Origin: Oscillospiraceae bacterium
GTDB lineage: Bacteria; Bacillota; Clostridia; Oscillospirales; Oscillospiraceae
DNA length: 5,234 nt
NCBI GenBank assembly: GCA_016296235.1
Contig: JAEDJR010000136.1
Span: 1 to 5,234, forward strand
Direction of reading: 5' to 3'
The notes under the pieces are model-generated. The model ran no database searches. It saw only the letters and a program-made list of their open reading frames with translations, and was not told the origin of the DNA. Position 1 is the first letter of the stretch. Each line of letters begins with the position of its first letter. The position numbers were made by a program, and so were the translations under genes. Positions 1-5,234 of this stretch are shown piece after piece.

Positions 1-4
1 CAGC

Positions 5-982
5 TCAGACGACCTTCCAGGGGTTCTTCTCTCCCCGGGCGTCGTAGAGGCAGCTGAGGATGGAATTTTCCACCATGTCCGACACGCTGCGGTCGGTATA
101 GAAGGCCATGTGGGGCGTCACCACCACATTGGGCATATCCCGCAGGATGGACAGACGGCGGTTGCCCAGGACATCGGCCCGGCGGTCGTAGTAGTACATA
201 CGGAACTCGTCCTCCACCACGTCCAGGCCGCAGGCGCCGATTTTTCCGCGCTCCAGGCCCTCGATCATGGCGTCGGAATCGATGAGGCCGCCTCGGGCGG
301 TGTTGATGAGCACCACGCCGTCGGGCATTTTGGCGATGGCCTCCCGGTCGATCAGGTGGAAGTTTTCGGCGGTCAGGGGGGCATGGAGGGTAATCAGGTC
401 ACAGCGGCGCAGCAGCTCGTCCAGGGGCAGGTATTCCACGTCCAGATTGGGGTTGGGATACAGGTCGTAGGCATAGACCTTGCAGCCGAAGCCCTTGAGA
501 TTACGGATGACGCAGCGGCCGATGCGTCCCGTGCCGATGACGCCCACGGTGCGCTCGCACAGCAGGCTGCCCTGGATTCCCTGGAGGGTAAAGTCGTTGA
601 TGACCGCCCGCTGCATGATGCGCTTCATCTTCCGCAGGGCCATGAGCATCAGCATCACGGCGTAGTCCGCCACGCACTCCGGGGTGTAGCTGACGTTGGA
701 GACGCCCATGCCCACGGCCTTGGCGTGGGCGTAGTCCACATGGTCGTAGCCGATGGTCCGGGTGGAGATCATTTTCACGCCCAGGGCCTGGAGCCGGTCG
801 ATCATGGGCGCCGTGACCGGGTTGGTCAGGATGGAAATATAGTCATAGCCGGCGGCCAGCTCCAGGGTGTCTTCGTTGATGGGCTGGGTGGTCAGGCCCA
901 GCTCCACGCCCAGAGCCTCCGCGTGGCGGTGGAAGCACGGTTCCTCGTCAAAGGGGCGGCAGGCAAAGGCAAACAGCTTCAT
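5..982 (-). CDS. D-lactate dehydrogenase-like NAD-dependent D-2-hydroxyacid dehydrogenase (VanH/LdhA type)
   Basis: This 325-residue cytosolic protein probably reduces a 2-keto acid, most likely pyruvate to D-lactate, with NADH. The N-terminal part of the catalytic domain holds STRTIGYDHVD (73-83) and the hinge motif NVSYTPECVADYAVM (96-110). The Rossmann domain follows with GTGRIG at 150-155 and an acidic residue, Asp173, at the end of the next strand, which favours NAD over NADP. The catalytic triad of the family is intact: Arg230 in NTARGG, Glu259 in DVVEDE and His291 in TPHMAFYTD. Their spacing (29 and 32 residues) is the same as in lactobacillal D-LDH (Arg235, Glu264, His296). Length is normal for the family. 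The tail after Glu259 (MYYYDRRAD, then MPNVVVTPH) resembles VanH and fermentative D-LDH more than SerA or glycerate dehydrogenases. No VanA-like ligase or VanX is in view, so fermentation is likelier than vancomycin resistance, but exact substrate is inferred. The ATG start is supported by AAAGGAG 10 nt upstream and by its own promoter. The stop is TGA at 7-5. Confidence 0.9.
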   Translation of the reverse strand: MKLFAFACRPFDEEPCFHRHAEALGVELGLTTQPINEDTLELAAGYDYISILTNPVTAPMIDRLQALGVKMISTRTIGYDHVDYAHAKAVGMGVSNVSYTPECVADYAVMLMLMALRKMKRIMQRAVINDFTLQGIQGSLLCERTVGVIGTGRIGRCVIRNLKGFGCKVYAYDLYPNPNLDVEYLPLDELLRRCDLITLHAPLTAENFHLIDREAIAKMPDGVVLINTARGGLIDSDAMIEGLERGKIGACGLDVVEDEFRMYYYDRRADVLGNRRLSILRDMPNVVVTPHMAFYTDRSVSDMVENSILSCLYDARGEKNPWKVV

Positions 983-992
983 GGGACAAGGG

Positions 993-1000
993 CTCCTTTG
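993..1000 (-). promoter_or_regulatory. Ribosome binding site of the D-LDH-like gene
   Basis: Read on the minus strand, CAAAGGAG lies 10 nt before the ATG at 982-980. The match to the anti-Shine-Dalgarno sequence is good and no competing in-frame ATG lies nearby, so it fixes the start. Confidence 0.8.
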
Positions 1001-1016
1001 TTTATCAATTTAATGT

Positions 1017-1045
1017 ATGATACCACCGATTTTTGCCGCGGTCAA
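1017..1045 (-). promoter_or_regulatory. Sigma-A promoter of the D-LDH-like gene
   Basis: On the minus strand, TTGACC (1045-1040) and TATCAT (1022-1017) are separated by exactly 17 bp, each matching five of six consensus positions. A TG one base upstream of the -10 box (TGGTATCAT) adds an extended -10 motif. Transcription would start near 1010, giving a leader of about 28 nt that holds the ribosome binding site and little else. The start point is inferred from spacing. Confidence 0.75.
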
Positions 1046-1063
1046 GGGGAAGGTGTCGATTCC

Positions 1064-1075
1064 TTTCCCGGGAAA
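1064..1075. promoter_or_regulatory. Perfect 12-bp palindrome between divergent promoters, candidate operator
   Basis: TTTCCCGGGAAA is a perfect two-fold symmetric sequence. It sits between the -35 box of the minus-strand promoter (1040-1045) and that of the plus-strand promoter (1080-1085), ending 4 bp before the latter. A dimeric regulator bound here could act on both promoters. No regulator gene is in the window and I do not recognise the site as that of a known family, so the operator role is inference. A palindrome of this length has a few percent chance of arising in a gap of this size. Confidence 0.35.
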
Positions 1076-1079
1076 ATGG

Positions 1080-1108
1080 TTGACGGAAAAGCGGCGGCGG
1101 GATACAAT
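1080..1108 (+). promoter_or_regulatory. Sigma-A promoter of the branching enzyme-peptidase operon
   Basis: TTGACG (1080-1085) and TACAAT (1103-1108) are separated by 17 bp, each matching five of six consensus positions. Transcription would start near 1115, leaving a leader of about 45 nt to the preferred start at 1160. The promoter also rules out any of the upstream in-frame start codons, although the reading frame stays open far into the divergent gene. No other credible promoter was noticed before the peptidase gene. Confidence 0.78.
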
Positions 1109-1149
1109 AAGAGGGAAGGCGAAGATTTGGAGAAGATGTACTTCGGATT

Positions 1150-1154
1150 GGAGG
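1150..1154 (+). promoter_or_regulatory. Ribosome binding site deciding the branching enzyme start
   Basis: GGAGG followed by AA lies 5 nt before the ATG at 1160. The alternative ATG at 1136 has only GGAG, 3 nt upstream and too close. The site therefore favours 1160, though it is itself within the alternative reading. Confidence 0.65.
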
Positions 1155-1159
1155 AACCT

Positions 1160-3175
1160 ATGAGAAACTTGAAAATTTACCGGATTGATCCCCTGTTGAA
1201 GCAGTATTCCAGGGATCTGGATCAACGGATGGCGAATTATGAGCACAAAAAGCAGGAGCTGCTGAAAGACGGCCAGAGCCTCAGCGATTTTGCCAACGGC
1301 TATCAGTATTTCGGCATTCACAGAGTCCGGGGCGGCTGGGTCTACCGGGAGTGGGCGCCGGCGGCGGAGGCCATGTATCTCACCGGCGATTTCAACGGCT
1401 GGCAGCGCCATGCCAACCCCATGGACAAGAAGGAAAACGGCGTCTGGGAGCTGAAGCTCTCCGGAGCGGACGCCCTGCAGGACGGCCAGAAGGTCATGGC
1501 CATCGTGGTGCACAACGGCAGGGAGCTGGACCGCATTCCCCTCTACGCCAACTATGTGGTGCAGGATCCCAAGACCATCGAGTGGAACGCCCAGATTTAC
1601 GCTCCCAAGAAGCCCTTCCGGTGGACCGACGCGGGCTTCCGCCGGGAAAAGACCCCCTACATCTACGAGTGCCATGTGGGCATGGCCCAGGAGGAGCCCC
1701 GGGTGGGCACCTATGACGAATTCCGGGAGAAGATCCTGCCCCGGATCAAGGCCCTGGGCTACAACACCATTCAGGTCATGGCCATTATGGAGCATCCCTA
1801 CTACGCGTCCTTTGGCTATCAGGTGACCAACTTCTTCGCGCCGGCCTCCCGCAGCGGCACCCCCGACCAGCTCAAGGCCCTGGTCAACGCCGCCCACGAA
1901 ATGGGAATCGCCGTGCTGCTGGACGTGGTGCATTCCCACGCCTGCAAGAACACCCGGGAGGGCATCAACGAGTTTGACGGCACGGCGGAGCAGTTCTTCC
2001 ATGCCGGCAGCCGGGGAGAGCACGTCGCCTGGAACACCAAGTGCTTCAACTACAATAAAAACGAGGTCATCCACTTCCTGCTGTCCAACCTGAAGTTCTG
2101 GCAGACGGAGTACCACTTCGACGGCTTCCGGTTTGATGGCGTGACCTCCATGCTCTACCACAACCACGGCCTGGGCTGCAGCTTCGGCCCCTATGACACC
2201 TATTTCTCCATGAACACCGACACCGAGGCCGTGACCTACCTGCAGCTGGCCAACGAGATGATCCGGGAGGTCAACCCCGACGCCCTGACTATCGCCGAGG
2301 ATACCTCCGCCATGCCCGGCCTGTGCCTGCCCGTCGCCGACGGCGGCATCGGCTTTGACTACCGCCTGGCCATGGGCGAGCCGGACATGTGGATCAAGCT
2401 GCTGAAGGAGGTCTCCGACGAGTGGTGGGATATGTGGCACATCTACAACGAGCTGTCCGGCCGCCGGCCCAAGGAAAAGGTCATCGGCTACGCCGAGTCC
2501 CACGACCAGGCCCTGGTGGGAGACAAGACCATCATGTTCCGCCTGTGCGACAAGGAAATGTACTGGGCCATGGACAAGGCCTCCCGGAATATGGTGGTGG
2601 ACCGGGGCATGGCCCTGCACAAGATGATCCGCCTGCTGACCCTGACCCTGGGCGGCGAGGGCTACCTGAACTTCATGGGCAACGAGTTCGGCCATCCCGA
2701 GTGGATCGACTTCCCCCGGGAGGGCAACGGCTGGAGCTACCACTACTGCCGCCGCCAGTGGAGTCTGGCGGACAACGGGTTCCTGAAATATCAGTGGCTC
2801 AATGACTTCGACAAGGCCATGGTGGCCATGAGCAAGAAAAACCGCGTTCTGGAGGGCAAAACCGTCCGCCAGTGGATCGGCCAGACCGACCATACCCTGG
2901 TCTACGAGCGCCGGGGATTGGTGTTTGTCTACAACTTCTTCCCCACCGGCGCTGTGGACAACTTCTTCGTCCCCGTCAGTACCGAGGGCGACTACCAGGT
3001 GATTTTGTCCACCGATGAAGGCCGGTTCGGCGGCTACGACCGGATCTCCACCACCTACGTCTACACGGCCCACCGGAATGACGAGGGCAAGCTGGGCTTC
3101 CAGATCTACCTGCCCAGCCGCACGGCCATGGTTCTGAAAAAGCTGCCCAAAAAGAAACAGGAGGGGCGAAAATGA
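1160..3175 (+). CDS. glgB: 1,4-alpha-glucan branching enzyme, eukaryotic-type (GH13 subfamily 8)
   Basis: This 671-residue cytosolic enzyme cuts an alpha-1,4-glucan chain and rejoins it through an alpha-1,6 bond, making the branches of glycogen. An N-terminal helical segment (1-50) leads to a CBM48-like module (about 51-140, with WVYREWAPAAEAMYLTGDFN), a GH13 barrel (about 165-560) and a C-terminal beta domain (about 575-660). The four GH13 regions are intact: DVVHSH at 255-260, GFRFDGVTSMLY with nucleophile Asp326, IAEDTS with acid/base Glu380, and AESHDQ with Asp449. These wordings, plus ALVGDK (451-456) and YLNFMGNEFGHPEW (502-515), match human GBE1 and plant enzymes closely and differ from E. 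coli-type GlgB (VDAVASMIY, AEEST, LSHDEVVHG). Length is near the roughly 700 residues of eukaryotic enzymes. A start at 1136 would add eight residues, but 1160 has the better ribosome binding site. The gene overlaps the peptidase gene by 4 bp. The glgB symbol is functional; the lineage is the GBE1-like one. Confidence 0.93.
   Translation: MRNLKIYRIDPLLKQYSRDLDQRMANYEHKKQELLKDGQSLSDFANGYQYFGIHRVRGGWVYREWAPAAEAMYLTGDFNGWQRHANPMDKKENGVWELKLSGADALQDGQKVMAIVVHNGRELDRIPLYANYVVQDPKTIEWNAQIYAPKKPFRWTDAGFRREKTPYIYECHVGMAQEEPRVGTYDEFREKILPRIKALGYNTIQVMAIMEHPYYASFGYQVTNFFAPASRSGTPDQLKALVNAAHEMGIAVLLDVVHSHACKNTREGINEFDGTAEQFFHAGSRGEHVAWNTKCFNYNKNEVIHFLLSNLKFWQTEYHFDGFRFDGVTSMLYHNHGLGCSFGPYDTYFSMNTDTEAVTYLQLANEMIREVNPDALTIAEDTSAMPGLCLPVADGGIGFDYRLAMGEPDMWIKLLKEVSDEWWDMWHIYNELSGRRPKEKVIGYAESHDQALVGDKTIMFRLCDKEMYWAMDKASRNMVVDRGMALHKMIRLLTLTLGGEGYLNFMGNEFGHPEWIDFPREGNGWSYHYCRRQWSLADNGFLKYQWLNDFDKAMVAMSKKNRVLEGKTVRQWIGQTDHTLVYERRGLVFVYNFFPTGAVDNFFVPVSTEGDYQVILSTDEGRFGGYDRISTTYVYTAHRNDEGKLGFQIYLPSRTAMVLKKLPKKKQEGRK
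3159..3166 (+). promoter_or_regulatory. Strong ribosome binding site of the S9 peptidase gene, inside the branching enzyme
   Basis: AGGAGGGG lies within the last codons of the upstream gene, with 7 nt between AGGAGG and the ATG at 3172. It helps to encode the end of the Gln-Glu-Gly-Arg-Lys tail. Together with the ATGA overlap it indicates coupled translation. Confidence 0.85.
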
Positions 3176-5160
3176 AACCCATTGAACTGAAGGATTTTTT
3201 GAATTACCGGTTCCTTTCCAATGTGAAATACGCCCCCGGCGGCAAAAAGGCGGCCTTTGTGGTCACCAACTGCTGCGAGGAGGACAACAGCTATGAAAGC
3301 CGGCTCTGGCTCTACGACGGTTCCCTGCGTCAGCTGACGGATCTGGGCAGCGAGCGCAGCTTCTTCTGGGAGAACGAGAACTGCCTGCTCTTCCCCGCCG
3401 TCCGCTCCAAGGAGGAGAAGAAGCGCCGGGAGGCCAAGGAGGAGTTTACCAGCTTCTACCGGCTGGATCTCCGGGGCGGCGAGGCCCTCCACGCCTTTAC
3501 CTGGCCCTTTGCGGCCCAGCGGGTGGAGCGGGTCGGGGCGGTCTGGGTGGCCGCCGGCTCCGTGGATGTCAACCATCCGGATTACTACAAAATGGACAAG
3601 GAGCAGCGGGCCGGCGTGGCCAAGGAGCGGGAAGAGGAGAAGGACTACGAGGTTCTGGACGAGATTCCCTTCTGGCTCAACGGCGACGGAATGATCAACA
3701 AATGCCGCAACGCCCTGTTCACCGTGTCGGACCAGGGCCGGGTGCAGCGGATTACGGAGCCCCTGTTCAATCTGGACGACTTTGCCTGCCTGGACGGCAT
3801 GGTCTATTTTGCCGGCAGCGCCTATGACAGCAAGATGCCCCTGCAGGGCTTCCAGCTCTGCCGTCTGAACCCCGCCACCGGGGAGACGGCCCTGGTGGGC
3901 GACTACCCCGACCTGTCCCTGGGGAAGCTCCAGGCCGTGGGCGGCGAGCTGTGGCTCCTGGCCGCCGGATGCAAGCGCCACGGGCTCAACGAAAACGGCT
4001 GGATGTACCGGGTGTCCCTGACCGACGGCAGCCTGACGGTGCTGCGGGAAGAGGAAACCAGCATGCATGGCAGCGTGGGCAGCGACTGCCGCTACGGCGG
4101 CGGTCAGAGCTGGCAGACCAAGGGCGGCAGCCTCTATCACATCGCCACCCGGGAGGACAGCGCCGTGCTGTGCCGCCTGGACGGCGACGGCAGCAGCACC
4201 GTGGTGGTGGGCAAGAAGGGCAGCATCGACTGTATCGCCCTCAGTGAGGACGCGGAGGAGGCCCTGCTGGTGGCCCTCTACGACAACCGCCTCCAGGAGC
4301 TCTACGCCGCAGATCTGACCACGGGTACTGTGCGGCAGCTGAGCCATTTCAATGACGCCGTCCTGCAGGACAAGTATGTGGCGGACTATCATCCCCTGAC
4401 CATCGAGAGCCGGGGCGAGCAGATCGGCGGCTATGTGCTGCTGCCCAGAGACTTTGACCCCGCCAGGACCTACCCGGCCGTGCTGGACATCCACGGCGGC
4501 CCCAAGACGGTTTACGGCCCGGTGTTCTACCACGAGATGCAGCTGTGGGCCTCCATGGGCTATTTCGTGTTCTTCTGCAACCCCAAGGGCGGCGATGGCC
4601 GGGACAACCGGTTCATGGACATCCGGGGCCATTACGGTGAGACGGACTATGAAAACCTCATGGACTTCACCGACGCGGTGCTGGCGGCATATCCCCAGAT
4701 CGACCCGGCGCGGGTCTGCGTCACCGGCGGCAGCTACGGCGGCTTTATGACCAACTGGATCATCGGCCACACGGACCGGTTCTGCTGCGCCGCCTCCCAG
4801 CGGTCCATTTCCAACTGGCTCAGCTTCTGGGGCGTGTCGGACATCGGCTTCTATTTCGCCGCCGATCAGTGCGACGCCAGCCTCTATGACAGCCCCGAGC
4901 AGCTCTGGCGGCAGTCTCCCGTGCGCTATGCAGCCAACGTGAAGACGCCCACCCTGTTTATCCACTCCGACGAGGACTACCGCTGCCCCCTGGAGCAGGG
5001 CCTGCAGATGTTCACGGCCCTGAAGGACCGGGGCGTGCCCAGCCGCCTGTGTATGTTCCACGGCGAGACCCACGAGCTTTCCCGTTCCGGCAAGCCCAAG
5101 CACCGGGCCCGCCGCCTGAAAGAGATCACCGACTGGTTCGAAACCTACGCGAACCGGTAA
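3172..5160 (+). CDS. S9 family serine peptidase (prolyl oligopeptidase fold, S9C acylaminoacyl-peptidase-like)
   Basis: This 662-residue protein is a serine oligopeptidase or acyl-peptide hydrolase that would cleave short peptides. Residues 1 to about 400 form the beta-propeller that limits access to the active site; single repeats are weak, as usual, with strand-like stretches such as RLWLYDGSLRQLT (44-56). The alpha/beta hydrolase domain spans about 405-662. It carries HGGP (441-444), the nucleophile elbow GGSYGG with Ser521, Asp602 in HSDEDYRCP, and His634 in HGETHELSRSGKP, so the triad is complete. The final motif is typical of S9C enzymes such as B. subtilis YuxL. No signal peptide or membrane segment is seen, so it should be cytosolic. 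Charged, probably helical stretches occur at 79-91 and 141-158. At least 17 cysteines suit a reduced cytosol. The ATG overlaps the glgB stop by 4 bp (ATGA) and follows a strong ribosome binding site. Exact specificity (acyl-amino acid, dipeptide or longer) cannot be read from the sequence. Confidence 0.9.
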   Translation: MKPIELKDFLNYRFLSNVKYAPGGKKAAFVVTNCCEEDNSYESRLWLYDGSLRQLTDLGSERSFFWENENCLLFPAVRSKEEKKRREAKEEFTSFYRLDLRGGEALHAFTWPFAAQRVERVGAVWVAAGSVDVNHPDYYKMDKEQRAGVAKEREEEKDYEVLDEIPFWLNGDGMINKCRNALFTVSDQGRVQRITEPLFNLDDFACLDGMVYFAGSAYDSKMPLQGFQLCRLNPATGETALVGDYPDLSLGKLQAVGGELWLLAAGCKRHGLNENGWMYRVSLTDGSLTVLREEETSMHGSVGSDCRYGGGQSWQTKGGSLYHIATREDSAVLCRLDGDGSSTVVVGKKGSIDCIALSEDAEEALLVALYDNRLQELYAADLTTGTVRQLSHFNDAVLQDKYVADYHPLTIESRGEQIGGYVLLPRDFDPARTYPAVLDIHGGPKTVYGPVFYHEMQLWASMGYFVFFCNPKGGDGRDNRFMDIRGHYGETDYENLMDFTDAVLAAYPQIDPARVCVTGGSYGGFMTNWIIGHTDRFCCAASQRSISNWLSFWGVSDIGFYFAADQCDASLYDSPEQLWRQSPVRYAANVKTPTLFIHSDEDYRCPLEQGLQMFTALKDRGVPSRLCMFHGETHELSRSGKPKHRARRLKEITDWFETYANR

Positions 5161-5163
5161 TGG

Positions 5164-5178
5164 GTGCGCCCCCCGCAC
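5164..5178. repeat. Small GC-rich hairpin after the peptidase gene
   Basis: GTGCG and CGCAC form a 5-bp stem around a loop of five C. It starts 3 bp after the TAA stop and lies just before a longer hairpin. It is weak on its own and has no T-tract. It may be one half of a composite intergenic element. Confidence 0.4.
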
Positions 5179-5183
5179 TGTAG

Positions 5184-5205
5184 GGCGGCCAGACCCCTGG
5201 CCGCC
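5184..5205. repeat. Perfect 9-bp inverted repeat, REP-like element or non-canonical terminator
   Basis: GGCGGCCAG and CTGGCCGCC pair perfectly around an ACCC loop. Neither strand has a T-tract after the stem, so an ordinary intrinsic terminator is doubtful, although the hairpin lies only 23 bp after the operon's last stop and could stall polymerase or protect the mRNA 3' end. The phrase TAGGGCGGCCAGACCCCTGG resembles GC-rich palindromic intergenic repeats that I associate with Oscillospiraceae genomes; that link is from memory and untested, and there is only one copy in this window. The remaining bases to 5234 hold no gene I can recognise. Confidence 0.5.
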
Positions 5206-5234
5206 GCTGCAGGCAGTTCGCTGTTACGAAATCC

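Noticed and set aside
5..982. Vancomycin-resistance gene cluster
   Set aside because: Only the VanH-like dehydrogenase is seen. The neighbours are a branching enzyme and a peptidase, and no D-Ala-D-Lac ligase, VanX or two-component system is present.
110..1159. Extension of the glgB reading frame to position 110, a possible fusion protein
   Set aside because: The extension is antisense to the dehydrogenase gene, begins at a GTG, has a His/Gly/Val-rich shadow composition, and lies largely upstream of the promoter at 1080-1108.
1115..1159. Riboswitch or attenuator in the leader of the glgB operon
   Set aside because: The leader is only about 45 nt, purine-rich and without a stable stem or conserved aptamer pattern.
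2389..2805. 138-codon frame inside glgB, and similar short frames inside the peptidase gene (3509-3694, 3951-4247, 4067-4318, 4433-4750)
   Set aside because: Out-of-frame shadows in GC-rich coding sequence, rich in Arg, Pro, Gly and Ala, lacking domains and sitting inside genes with clear motifs in another frame.
1010..3073. 687-codon open frame on the minus strand, antisense to the branching enzyme
   Set aside because: It is codon-aligned with glgB and open only because glgB lacks TTA, CTA and TCA. Its translation is a low-complexity mix rich in Val, Gly, Ala, His and Gln with no recognisable domain.
3106..5178. 690-codon open frame on the minus strand, antisense to the S9 peptidase
   Set aside because: Same cause: exact antisense of a gene without TTA, CTA or TCA. 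No motif, and the sense strand has a full catalytic triad, start and ribosome binding site.
5184..5205. Classic rho-independent terminator
   Set aside because: The stem is strong but is followed by GCTGCAGGC on the plus strand and CCTACAGTG on the minus strand, with no run of T on either side.

Overview
The window is a compact, GC-rich bacterial segment with three complete protein genes. A D-lactate dehydrogenase-like gene on the minus strand (5-982) is transcribed divergently from a two-gene plus-strand operon. That operon holds a eukaryotic-type 1,4-alpha-glucan branching enzyme (1160-3175) and a cytosolic S9-family serine peptidase (3172-5160). No RNA gene, insertion sequence, CRISPR array or integrase is visible, and no gene is broken.

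Organism: strong AGGAGG-like ribosome binding sites, near-consensus sigma-A promoters, a VanH-type D-2-hydroxyacid dehydrogenase, Cys-rich cytosolic proteins and GC-rich codon use all point to a high-GC Clostridia member. A gut Oscillospiraceae/Ruminococcaceae relative is the best guess. This is inference from style and family resemblance, not a database match.

Layout: 1-982 is the dehydrogenase. 983-1159 is a divergent control region. It carries one good sigma-A promoter in each direction, both with 17-bp spacers, and a perfect 12-bp palindrome (TTTCCCGGGAAA) between the two -35 boxes. 1160-3175 and 3172-5160 overlap by 4 bp (ATGA), and the upstream gene ends in the strong ribosome binding site of the downstream one, so the two are almost certainly cotranscribed and translationally coupled. 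5161-5234 holds two tandem GC-rich hairpins without a T-tract, which look more like an intergenic palindromic repeat than a classic terminator.

How the genes may work together: the branching enzyme makes alpha-1,6 branches in glycogen, the peptidase probably trims short peptides in the cytosol, and the dehydrogenase probably reduces pyruvate to D-lactate at the end of fermentation. A shared carbon- or redox-responsive regulator acting in the divergent region is plausible but unproven. No other glycogen gene (glgA, glgC, glgD, glgP) lies in the window. None of the three genes uses the codons TTA, CTA or TCA, which suggests a shared long residence in this genome and also explains the long spurious antisense reading frames.

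I see no sign of a wholly new system. The most notable points are the eukaryotic-type branching enzyme, its tight coupling to a peptidase, and the well-formed divergent control region.
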